16,079 nt of DNA from Flavicella sp049625305 (GTDB taxonomy: Bacteria > Bacteroidota > Bacteroidia > Flavobacteriales > Flavobacteriaceae): the NCBI GenBank assembly GCA_049625305.1, contig JBMZVD010000050.1, forward strand, positions 1 through 16,079, in the 5' to 3' direction. This document shows, one piece after another, positions 1 through 5,977 of the stretch (within the stretch, counting starts at the first letter, position 1; each line of letters opens with the position of its first letter). Under the pieces are notes generated by a model, which ran no database searches, was not told where the DNA came from, and was given only the letters and a program-made list of their open reading frames with translations. The position numbers and the translations under genes are program-made.

Positions 1-10
1 CTTTATTTGC

Positions 11-1060
11 ATGAATAGCCTTGGACAATCAAAATCAAAAAGTAAAAAAGTTCTAAAGTTTGTCTGGATACTTGGTTCTATTTCTTCCTTGTATTTTGTG
101 CCTTGGTTATTGGTAAAAGCTTGGATATTGCCTCTGCCTAATACCATACAAGAACAATTGGACGCTTCACTTTCGTATGGTTTTGATGGCGTACTTGTCT
201 ATGTACAGCAAGAAGGAAAACCTCCTCAGTATTATGCAAGTGGTTGGAAAAATCGAGAAAATAAAATTCCAGCAGATCCTAAATCTCTATTTAAGATAGC
301 TAGCATAAGTAAATTGTACGATGCCGTGGCTGTGAGCAAACTCGTATCAGAAGAGCTTCTTTCATTGGACAAAACACTAGCAGAGTATTTACCTGAACTC
401 AATGGAAGAATCGAGAATGCAGATAAAATCACCTTGCGTCATATGGTACAACACAAAAGTGGTATTCCAAATTTTACGGATAGTACCCCTAATTTTTGGG
501 GAAATCCAACCAAAACCTATGAGGAAAGTATCGCATTGATTTTAGACAAACCTGCCAACTTTGAACCAGGTCAAGACTATGCATACTGCAACACCAATTA
601 CTTACTCATCAATAAAATTATGGATGAGGTTTTGGGCTATCCTAATTTTGAGTTCATACGCAATAAAATTTTACAACCTTTGCAACTCAATCACACTTAT
701 GGTTCCTTAGATGAAGTGGCATTAGAAGATGTTATGAGTGGGTATCATATTGGATACCCAAATGATTTAAAAGCAGACGATCACGGTATGTTGGCAACTG
801 CAGAAGATGTTGGTATATTCATAAGAGCTTTGAACGACGGTTCGTTATTTGAGCCTGGTGAACAGCAAATCTACAGCTCTATTTACAAATACGAACATGC
901 AGGTTGGATTCCTGGATACCAAAGTTTTGCAAGTTATGACATAGAACTCAACACCGTTTTTGTTGAATTTTACAGTACAACAGATTCGGAATTGTACAAT
1001 TGGAATTTATCAGAAGTTTTCAATAGTAGAATTGTAAAAGTCTTTAAAAAAGAACACTAG
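11..1060 (+). CDS. Membrane-anchored serine hydrolase (beta-lactamase / PBP-like fold)
   Basis: A 349-residue protein of the serine beta-lactamase/class C penicillin-binding fold (Beta-lactamase family PF00144). Visible motifs are the SxxK nucleophile motif S98-I-S-K101, the YxN motif Y192-C-N194 in the usual 'YCNTNY' setting, and a third active-site motif H296-A-G298 followed by W-I-P-G-Y. Residues about 14-40 form a hydrophobic segment after a lysine-rich N-terminus, so the enzyme is probably an inner-membrane-anchored periplasmic protein. Family members are mostly D-amino-peptidases, esterases or uncharacterised hydrolases; nothing here argues for antibiotic resistance. The frame has no stop between the window edge and the ATG at 11, so the true start could lie further upstream. 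It is followed 21 bp later by the SOUL gene, suggesting co-transcription. The fold is secure; the substrate is unknown. Confidence 0.9.
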   Translation: MNSLGQSKSKSKKVLKFVWILGSISSLYFVPWLLVKAWILPLPNTIQEQLDASLSYGFDGVLVYVQQEGKPPQYYASGWKNRENKIPADPKSLFKIASISKLYDAVAVSKLVSEELLSLDKTLAEYLPELNGRIENADKITLRHMVQHKSGIPNFTDSTPNFWGNPTKTYEESIALILDKPANFEPGQDYAYCNTNYLLINKIMDEVLGYPNFEFIRNKILQPLQLNHTYGSLDEVALEDVMSGYHIGYPNDLKADDHGMLATAEDVGIFIRALNDGSLFEPGEQQIYSSIYKYEHAGWIPGYQSFASYDIELNTVFVEFYSTTDSELYNWNLSEVFNSRIVKVFKKEH

Positions 1061-1081
1061 AGAAAGCCCTTAAATTATACA

Positions 1082-1681
1082 ATGATATACCTTATGAAAA
1101 TAATAGCTATTATACTAGGGTTAATTGGTGTCGCATTTGGCGTCGTGCAGTTTTTTGCACTCAAAAGTCAATGGAATATCGAAACCTATCCTTATACAGT
1201 GATCAAGTCTTATGAAAAATTTGAAACAAGATCTTACGAAGCCACTTTGTTTACCTCAGTAGAAATGTCTTCAGATGTTTACAAAAAAGCTTCTAGGAAA
1301 GGGTTTGGAGTATTGGCAGGGTATATTTTTGGAAATAACGATAGGAATGAAAAAATAGCGATGACCTCTCCCGTCAGTATGTCTATTGAAGAAGATCGCA
1401 TGACCATGATGTTTATGGTACCATCTAAACTGAAAAAAGAACAACTTCCCAAACCCAATGAATCTAGAATTGTATTCAAAGAAGAACCCGCAAAAAAGGT
1501 AGCTGCTATCTCTTTTGGAGGCTGGGCCAACGATGTGAAAATAGCACGTTATAAAAATCGATTGATCAAAGCCTTAGAAGCACAAGGTATCTCCTACTCA
1601 AAGCGATTTTATTTCTTTGGTTACAATGCTCCTTACGAAGTTTTCAACCGTAAAAATGAAATCATTGTAGAATTAGAATAA
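1082..1681 (+). CDS. SOUL family haem-binding-like protein
   Basis: About 199 residues. The body matches the SOUL/HEBP family (PF04832): it opens with 'YTVIKSYEKFETRSYEA', then a conserved core containing 'KIAMTSPVSM', then 'MMFMVPSK', and ends with 'FGYNAPYEVFNRKNEI'. These are the standard landmarks of the family. Vertebrate and plant SOUL proteins bind haem or tetrapyrroles, but the role of bacterial versions is not established. Residues 5-25 are hydrophobic and give a single N-terminal membrane anchor or uncleaved signal, leaving the SOUL domain outside the cytoplasm. A second ATG at 1094 (MKIIAIILG) is an equally good and perhaps more natural start, giving 195 residues. It lies directly after the serine hydrolase gene and probably shares its transcript. 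No clear hairpin terminator follows; only a T-run is visible after the stop codon. Confidence 0.88.
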   Translation: MIYLMKIIAIILGLIGVAFGVVQFFALKSQWNIETYPYTVIKSYEKFETRSYEATLFTSVEMSSDVYKKASRKGFGVLAGYIFGNNDRNEKIAMTSPVSMSIEEDRMTMMFMVPSKLKKEQLPKPNESRIVFKEEPAKKVAAISFGGWANDVKIARYKNRLIKALEAQGISYSKRFYFFGYNAPYEVFNRKNEIIVELE

Positions 1682-1925
1682 CCTGAACTTTTTTTACCCA
1701 ATAAACCTCAAAAGATGGTTCACTGTCGGGGTACACTATAAAAAAGTACTGATCACATAGCACTATCCTGCGTTTTGTTTTTGTTTAATTTAGTATGCTT
1801 TAATACCATTGTTAAGACCTCACCAAAAATCTTCTCGAATAAGTTCTTGACATTTGTTTTTATAAATAATCACAATTTTTCTAAAAATTAAATTATTTGT
1901 ATAATTTTAAATACTGGTATTATAA

Positions 1926-2399
1926 ATGACAACATATATGGAAATAAAAGCACTCCAAGAAAACCCACGTTACCAAGCTTCCGAAAAATTAGCAGCGTCT
2001 TATACTCAATTCAGATCTCTTTTAGACCTTTTAAAAACCAAAGAATTGTCCGAAAAAACAATTGCTTTCATCAACGAGCATATCGATACGATACATGCAA
2101 CGGAGGGCGATGAAAAAACATTGATTAAAGCAGTTAAGAAAACGCAAGTAAAAATTTTATCGCATCTTGAAAAAGAGCACAAAATCGTTTCTAAAAATCA
2201 CTATCGAAATATGTGGATGGCAATTGGGATGGCTGCTTTTGGCATTCCTATGGGTGCTGCTTTTGGAATGAGCCTTGGCAATATGGGATTGCTTGCTGTT
2301 GGATTGCCAATGGGAATGGCTATAGGTATTGGTGTTGGAACTGCCATGGACAAAAAAGCCTGTGAAGAACAACGTCAAATTGATTTTGAGTTGAAGTAG
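1926..2399 (+). CDS. Small membrane protein with glycine-rich hydrophobic hairpin, function unknown
   Basis: 157 residues with no family I can name. Residues 1-95 are charged and look alpha-helical. Residues about 97-140 are strongly hydrophobic and glycine/methionine-rich, with small-residue spacing of the GxxxG/GxxxxG type (for example G-M-A-A-F-G-I-P-M-G), ending in a short charged tail. This could form two packed membrane helices, like 'glycine zipper' proteins. There is no signal peptide. An in-frame ATG at 1938 is an alternative start. The 244 bp upstream contain TTTG and TATAAT-like words but no convincing promoter. It appears to be a single-gene unit ending in the terminator at 2437-2467, convergent with the fructose bisphosphatase gene. 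It is likely a real gene because it is free of overlap, well spaced and has a clean hydrophobic plan. Stress-related or membrane-scaffold roles would be guesses. Confidence 0.75.
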   Translation: MTTYMEIKALQENPRYQASEKLAASYTQFRSLLDLLKTKELSEKTIAFINEHIDTIHATEGDEKTLIKAVKKTQVKILSHLEKEHKIVSKNHYRNMWMAIGMAAFGIPMGAAFGMSLGNMGLLAVGLPMGMAIGIGVGTAMDKKACEEQRQIDFELK

Positions 2400-2436
2400 T
2401 TCGTCTTTAATCTTAAAACTACTGATTAGAAAACAC

Positions 2437-2467
2437 AAAAAAACCCACTCTTAAGTGGGCTTTTTTT
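2437..2467. terminator. Bidirectional intrinsic terminator between convergent genes
   Basis: The stem is CCCACT (2444-2449) with AGTGGG (2454-2459) around a CTTA loop. It is flanked by an A-run (2437-2443) and a T-run (2461-2467), so it works in both directions. On the minus strand it overlaps the stop codon of the fructose bisphosphatase gene; on the plus strand it ends the small membrane protein gene. Confidence 0.9.
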
Positions 2468-3509
2468 ATTGAACTTCAGTGATGACAGCGTAATTTTTAT
2501 CTTCTGGATATTTTGCCATGTACTCTTCGGCCTTATTAACCATTTTGGTACTTCCACAAAAAATAGGAACCCTCTGGTGCAATTCAGTAGGTTGCAAATC
2601 AAGGATACGTTGGTAACCATCTGTCGCTTTCCCCTTGGCTTGTTCTGCCAAGAAAGCTATCGGGTTGCATTCGTATAACAAACGTAATTTTCCTTGAGGA
2701 GCTTTCGAACTTGTTGGATAAATATAAATACCTCCTTTGATCATATTTCTATGAAAATCAGAAACCAGAGAACCTATATAACGCGAAGTGTAGGGACGGT
2801 CCTCCTCCTCTGCTTGACAGTACTTCAAATAATCTTTTACTCCTTGAGGGAAATGTGCGTAATACCCTTCGTTAATTGAATATATTTTTCCTGTTTCAGG
2901 AAAAGTCATGTTTGGGTGGGACAAATAAAATGTTCCCAAAGCTGGATTCAAAGTAAATCCATTAACGCCATGTCCAGTGCTGTATACTAACATAGTAGAT
3001 GTTCCGTATACTATATAACCCGCGGCCACTTGCTCGTTTCCTTTCTGTAAGAAGTCTTCTTTTTGAACAGGTGTTCCTTCTGGAGTAATCCTTCTATAAA
3101 TAGAAAAAATTGTTCCGACAGATACGTTGACATCAATATTAGACGAACCATCTAAAGGATCAATTAATAGCACATACTTATTTGAATGACTCTTTTCTTT
3201 TCCTTGAATGATGACAAAATCGTCTTCTTCTTCACTTGCGATACCACATACAATCTCACGATTAATCAAAGCTGATTTGAAAACCTCATTGGCATAGACA
3301 TCCAATTTTTGTTGATCTTCTCCTTGAATATTTGTGTCTCCTGCTGCACCTAAAATATCTACAAGACCTGCTTTATTTACTTCATGATTGACAATTTTTG
3401 CTGCCAATCGAATGGAATTTATCAATCGAGATAATTCTCCTGAAGAATATCTAAAATGCTTTTGGTTATCTATAATAAACTCACCTAATGTGATGTGTTT
3501 TTTTTCCAT
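2466..3509 (-). CDS. fbp: Class I fructose-1,6-bisphosphatase
   Basis: 347 residues, the normal length for class I FBPase (PF00316). The enzyme hydrolyses fructose 1,6-bisphosphate to fructose 6-phosphate and phosphate in the cytoplasm and is the committed step of gluconeogenesis. The metal/phosphate motif D117-P-L-D-G-S-S-N is intact, followed by 'IDVNVSVGTIFSIYRR'. Upstream, 'ILGAAGDTNIQGEDQQKLD' and the acidic 'ASEEEDDF' stretch supply the other metal ligands, and 'KLRLLYECNPIAFLAEQAKG' near the C-terminus is the conserved sugar-binding region. The start ATG (3507-3509 on the complement) gives the usual 'ITLGEFI' N-terminus. It is transcribed alone, away from the operon to its right. Gluconeogenesis fits growth on sugars that enter metabolism below hexose phosphate, but this is a housekeeping gene and need not belong to the polysaccharide cluster. 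Confidence 0.97.
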   Translation of the reverse strand: MEKKHITLGEFIIDNQKHFRYSSGELSRLINSIRLAAKIVNHEVNKAGLVDILGAAGDTNIQGEDQQKLDVYANEVFKSALINREIVCGIASEEEDDFVIIQGKEKSHSNKYVLLIDPLDGSSNIDVNVSVGTIFSIYRRITPEGTPVQKEDFLQKGNEQVAAGYIVYGTSTMLVYSTGHGVNGFTLNPALGTFYLSHPNMTFPETGKIYSINEGYYAHFPQGVKDYLKYCQAEEEDRPYTSRYIGSLVSDFHRNMIKGGIYIYPTSSKAPQGKLRLLYECNPIAFLAEQAKGKATDGYQRILDLQPTELHQRVPIFCGSTKMVNKAEEYMAKYPEDKNYAVITEVQ

Positions 3510-3547
3510 GAACGCTTTTTTTATGAACTAATATTATGTTGATGTGT

Positions 3548-3584
3548 CAAAATTACACTTTTATAATAGTACAAAAATACCAAA
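3548..3584 (-). promoter_or_regulatory. Candidate promoter of fbp
   Basis: On the complement, 3555-3548 reads TAATTTTG, a match to the Bacteroidota -7 element TAnnTTTG. A second match (TATTTTTG) lies at 3579-3572. TTTG words that could serve as the -33 element occur at 3584-3581 and 3575-3572, but the spacing is not ideal for either. The first box would give a leader of about 30 nt. Such words are frequent in AT-rich DNA, so the call is tentative. Confidence 0.3.
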
Positions 3585-3728
3585 ACACATTATTAATAAC
3601 ACATTTTCTACAAATTCTATAAGTTTTGGTAAAATTGGGCTACACTATCATCAATCGAAATAATTTAAATTTTCTTCAATACACTTTATGTGCTAAACTA
3701 TAAAAATATTCTAATCGTAGGTAGGGTA

Positions 3729-3752
3729 ATCTAAAATATTTCTGTTTTAGAT
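3729..3752. repeat. Inverted repeat upstream of the candidate RNA promoter
   Basis: A perfect inverted repeat with 8-bp arms: ATCTAAAA (3729-3736), an 8-nt spacer, and TTTTAGAT (3745-3752). It covers the place where a -33 element would sit for the TAATTTTG box at 3767-3774. It could be a dimeric regulator site or part of the promoter architecture. No regulator gene is in the window. Confidence 0.55.
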
Positions 3753-3774
3753 ACAAACACGCTCTATAATTTTG
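3745..3774 (+). promoter_or_regulatory. Candidate promoter of the intergenic RNA
   Basis: TAATTTTG at 3767-3774 matches the Bacteroidota -7 consensus TAnnTTTG exactly. Eighteen bases upstream lies TTTT(AG) at 3745-3748, an imperfect -33 element. The predicted transcription start, about 3781, is just ahead of the first repeats and hairpins of the structured stretch. That placement is what makes it more than a chance match. Confidence 0.45.
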
Positions 3775-3781
3775 AATAACT

Positions 3782-4096
3782 AATATCAGGTGTAATACTT
3801 CTGTAATACTAAGGGGATTGCTATGGCTTACTTGATAACGCAAAAACCACTCAGATAAGGCGGTTTAACAACAAGGGGGAATATTTTAGAGTTTGTTTAG
3901 ATGATGAATTATATTGAGAAAGTTTATGCAATAGAAATGGGGGTAACTCCTGTAGAATTTCTCTGCAACAGTTAATATTGATATGGGTATCGTGCGAACG
4001 AGGGAAAGTTTTGAGACCATTTTCAGCAATAAATTTTTAATATAAAGAAGAGGCCCCTGAAACTCTGGAAAGAATTGACTGCGGCCTCTCTTTATT
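3782..4096 (+). ncRNA. Candidate structured noncoding RNA (or long leader), unassigned family
   Basis: About 315 nt bounded by a promoter-like box and a terminator-like hairpin. Successive hairpins I can draw are: (1) TTGC-TAT (3818-3824) with ATA-(AC)-GCAA (3835-3843); (2) AAACC (3844-3848) with GGTTT (3862-3866); (3) a long interrupted stem pairing ATATT (3911-3915)/AATAT (3974-3978), TGCA (3927-3930)/TGCA (3964-3967), GAAAT (3934-3938)/ATTTC (3957-3961) and GGGG (3939-3942)/CTCC (3947-3950) around a GUAA loop; (4) ATGG (3983-3986)/CCAT (4017-4020) enclosing TCGT/ACGA (3990-4001) with a GCGA loop; (5) the terminator-like GAGGCC hairpin. Two GNRA tetraloops on GC-containing stems are unusual in DNA this AT-rich. 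I do not recognise tmRNA, RNase P, SRP or 6S RNA signatures. Three short reading frames (11, 24 and 20 codons) cross the same stretch, so a short-peptide or gene-remnant explanation is not excluded. It may be independent or the start of a leader for the GH29 operon. Confidence 0.4.
3791..3810 (+). repeat. Tandem direct repeat, 9 bp with 11-bp period
   Basis: TGTAATACT occurs at 3791-3799 and again at 3802-3810. The 11-bp period puts both copies on the same face of the helix. It lies 10-30 bp downstream of the predicted start of the RNA, where a repressor site or a conserved 5' segment of the RNA could be. Confidence 0.5.
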
Positions 4097-4097
4097 T
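4049..4097 (+). terminator. Terminator-like hairpin ending the candidate RNA
   Basis: AGAGGCC (4049-4055) pairs with GGCCTCT (4083-4089), seven GC-rich base pairs, followed by CTTTATTTT. The 27-nt loop is long for an intrinsic terminator, so it may instead be a structural domain of the RNA that also stops transcription. Confidence 0.5.
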
Positions 4098-4147
4098 TAA
4101 AATGTGTATTTAGTCAAAAAAACACCTCTAAATTTGTTATGAAAAAG

Positions 4148-4181
4148 AATCCGACAGTAATTAATTTACTGTCGGATTTTA
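4148..4181. terminator. Strong 13-bp hairpin terminator, bidirectional
   Basis: AATCCGACAGTAA (4148-4160) pairs perfectly with TTACTGTCGGATT (4166-4178) around a 5-nt loop. TTTT follows on the plus strand, and an A-rich run (GAAAAAG) precedes it, giving a T-rich tail on the minus strand. No gene ends here in either direction apart from the candidate RNA. It either backs up that RNA's terminator or attenuates transcription reading into the GH29 operon from upstream. Confidence 0.8.
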
Positions 4182-4240
4182 TGGTGTTAAAATACTATAA
4201 ATTGAATATTCTTATTAGTTGATTGAGTGATCTCTTGGAT

Positions 4241-4267
4241 TTTTTGTTGGGTTGTTGTTATAATTTG
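4241..4267 (+). promoter_or_regulatory. Candidate promoter of the GH29-sulfatase operon
   Basis: TTTG at 4243-4246 and TATAATTTG at 4259-4267 resemble the Bacteroidota -33 and -7 elements, but the spacing (12 bp) is short and the second box has one extra base. It lies after the 4148-4181 terminator and about 70 bp before the GH29 start, the only stretch where an operon-specific promoter could sit. Confidence 0.3.
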
Positions 4268-4303
4268 TGCAATGTGATAGAGTTTATATCTTAAATATTA
4301 ATG

Positions 4304-4321
4304 AAATTGCAATTGCAATTT
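4304..4321. promoter_or_regulatory. 18-bp perfect palindrome before the operon
   Basis: AAATTGCAATTGCAATTT reads identically on both strands and contains ATTGCA-type repeats with a 7-bp period. It ends 16 bp before the GH29 start codon. It could be a binding site for a dimeric regulator or, in RNA, a hairpin that influences translation of the first gene. It is AT-rich, so chance is possible, but an 18-bp perfect palindrome at this position is notable. Confidence 0.5.
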
Positions 4322-4337
4322 TTATAGCAATTACATT

Positions 4338-5966
4338 ATGAAATTAAAAATATCAATCATTGCTTGTCTCTGTTTAACAAGTATCGCAATCGGACAAAAG
4401 AAATACAAATCTGATTGGAAAAGTTTGTCAAAACACAACGAATCACCTGAATGGTTTCAAGATGCTAAGTTCGGTATCTATTTTCACTGGGGACCCTATT
4501 CGGTTCCAGCGTTTGGAAATGAACACTACCCAAGAACTATGTACGGTCACATCAGTGGAAAAAAACCTGTACAAAAAAGAAAAAGAGAAGAAGGTGTTGG
4601 TGTAGGATTTCAAACTTATAGAGAGCATGAATTTCACAAAGAAAATTATGGAGAACCTAAAGATTTTGAATACCACGATTTGATACCTCAATTCACAGGT
4701 ACTAACTACAATGCTGAAGAATGGGCTGACTTATTCTTGTTAGCAGGTGCTAAATTTGCGGGTCCTGTAGCTATGCACCATGATGGATATGCGATGTGGG
4801 ATTCTAAAATTGCACCTCTAAATGCAGCTAAGACAGGTCCTAAAACAGATATCGTTGGTACCTTGAGCAAAGCTTTACGTAAACGAGACTTAAAAGTAGT
4901 CACTACTTTTCATCATGCCAAAGTAGGAAGGTATGCTCCTGATTCAAAACAACACAGATGGCATTATTACGGTAGAGAAAAATACTTTGAAAGAAATGCG
5001 CCAGAAAGAATTGGTAAAGACTCTGATGCACTCAGAACGCTGTATGGAACCATGCCATGGGAAGAGTTTTGTACAAACTGGAATGGCCTGTTAAAAGAAG
5101 TAATTGACAACTACCAACCAGATATCATCTGGTTTGACTCTTGGCTAGACAGATTGCCACAACAAAATAGAAAAGACTTTGCTGCATACTATCTAAATGA
5201 AGCTAAGAAGTGGAATAAAGAAGTGGTGATTACTTACAAACAAAATGACATGCCACAAAATGTAGGGGTTTTGGACTTTGAAAAAGGACGTATGGATGAA
5301 TTGACGGACTATACTTGGTTAACTGATGGAACAATCAGTGATGGTTCTTGGTCTACAACAGGAAGTTGGTCGTACACAGAAGAACTAGATATCAAAGATG
5401 CTAAAACATTGTTACATATTTTGATTGATATTGTTTCTAAAAATGGTAATTTCTTATTGAATATCTCTCCAACTGCTGATGGTATTATCCCTACAGCACA
5501 ACAAAAAAGCTTATTAGAAATGGGTACTTGGTTGCGTGCCAATGGGGAAGCAATCTATGGAACACGTGGATTTATTACTTATGGAGAAGGACCGAAGCGA
5601 TTAAAAGGAAGTGGTCATTTTGTTGCCATGACAAAACCGTACGACAAAGAAAATATCCGTTATACAACCAAAGAAAACAACATCTATGCTATTCAAATGG
5701 GATGGCCAGGAAGCCAAAAGAAAGTTCTTTTGAAAGCTTTTGCTGCTGAAAAAATTGGGAAGACTGAAATTACAAATGTGTCCGTAGTTGATTCTTCAGA
5801 AAAAATTAAATGGAAATTAACAGAAACAGGATTGGAGATTATTAGTCCTTTCAAAGCTTCTAATAAAAAAGCTATCTGTTACAAAATAGAAACAAAAGAA
5901 GGTTGGAAAACAATGAAATCTGAAGCGAAAGTAATTAAAAGAGCACCTTTTGCTATTGACGGTTAA
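4338..5966 (+). CDS. Secreted GH29 alpha-L-fucosidase / alpha-L-galactosidase-like glycosidase
   Basis: 542 residues with a Sec signal peptide (about 1-19, cleavage near A-I-G|Q). The GH29 barrel is recognisable from 'KFGIYFHWGPYSVP' (residues 44-57), 'MHHDGYAMWDS' (146-156) and the nucleophile motif W265-F-D267 in 'YQPDIIWFDSWLDR', followed by the 'TDYTWLTDGTISDGSWS' and 'LIDIVSKNGNFLLNISP' blocks. GH29 retaining enzymes hydrolyse terminal alpha-L-fucose; some marine and gut members accept alpha-L-galactose. After the barrel (from about 410) comes a C-terminal beta-rich region usual for the family. The nucleophile is followed by S-W-L-D-R rather than the more common glycine-rich turn, which may mark a substrate-specific subgroup. 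It is the first gene of the operon, 11 bp before the GH117 gene. Family assignment is firm; the exact sugar is inferred only from context. Confidence 0.93.
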   Translation: MKLKISIIACLCLTSIAIGQKKYKSDWKSLSKHNESPEWFQDAKFGIYFHWGPYSVPAFGNEHYPRTMYGHISGKKPVQKRKREEGVGVGFQTYREHEFHKENYGEPKDFEYHDLIPQFTGTNYNAEEWADLFLLAGAKFAGPVAMHHDGYAMWDSKIAPLNAAKTGPKTDIVGTLSKALRKRDLKVVTTFHHAKVGRYAPDSKQHRWHYYGREKYFERNAPERIGKDSDALRTLYGTMPWEEFCTNWNGLLKEVIDNYQPDIIWFDSWLDRLPQQNRKDFAAYYLNEAKKWNKEVVITYKQNDMPQNVGVLDFEKGRMDELTDYTWLTDGTISDGSWSTTGSWSYTEELDIKDAKTLLHILIDIVSKNGNFLLNISPTADGIIPTAQQKSLLEMGTWLRANGEAIYGTRGFITYGEGPKRLKGSGHFVAMTKPYDKENIRYTTKENNIYAIQMGWPGSQKKVLLKAFAAEKIGKTEITNVSVVDSSEKIKWKLTETGLEIISPFKASNKKAICYKIETKEGWKTMKSEAKVIKRAPFAIDG

Positions 5967-5977
5967 AATTTAATGCT

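Larger units (their letters stand above)
3510..4337. other. 828-bp intergenic region with structured elements
   Basis: No long reading frame lies between the divergent fructose bisphosphatase and GH29 genes. From left to right I see a minus-strand promoter candidate near 3550, a plain AT-rich stretch to about 3725, an inverted repeat, a promoter-like box, a tandem direct repeat, a candidate structured RNA to about 4095, an independent strong terminator hairpin at 4148-4180, and an AT-rich leader with a perfect palindrome before the GH29 start. The more important pieces are entered separately. Confidence 0.8.

Noticed and set aside
11..1060. Antibiotic-resistance beta-lactamase.
   Set aside because: Only generic serine-hydrolase motifs are present, with a membrane anchor and no features specific to class C resistance enzymes; a housekeeping hydrolase is more likely.
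1682..1925. Searched for an RNA gene or promoter between the SOUL gene and the small membrane protein gene.
   Set aside because: Only AT-rich sequence with scattered TTTG and TATAAT-like words; no box pair with proper spacing and no stable hairpin.
3983..4020. GTGCGAACGAGG resembles the 5' start of a group II intron (GTGYG).
   Set aside because: No domain V/VI hairpin, no reverse transcriptase and no room for an intron before the GH29 gene; the segment folds as a simple GCGA-capped hairpin.
3782..4096. Assignment of the structured stretch to RNase P RNA, tmRNA, SRP RNA or 6S RNA.
   Set aside because: The GAGGAAAGTC/ACAGAA signatures of RNase P, the tRNA-like ends of tmRNA, the GGAAGCAGC SRP loop and the long closed stem of 6S RNA are not seen.
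4049..4097. GAGGCC hairpin considered as a recombination (attC-like) site or CRISPR repeat.
   Set aside because: Occurs once, has no core-site motifs, integrase, cas genes or spacer spacing; a T-run after it fits termination.
4338..4400. Lipoprotein signal in the GH29 N-terminus (I-I-A-C at residues 7-10).
   Set aside because: The hydrophobic stretch before the cysteine is too short for a lipobox; ordinary cleavage near A-I-G|Q fits better.
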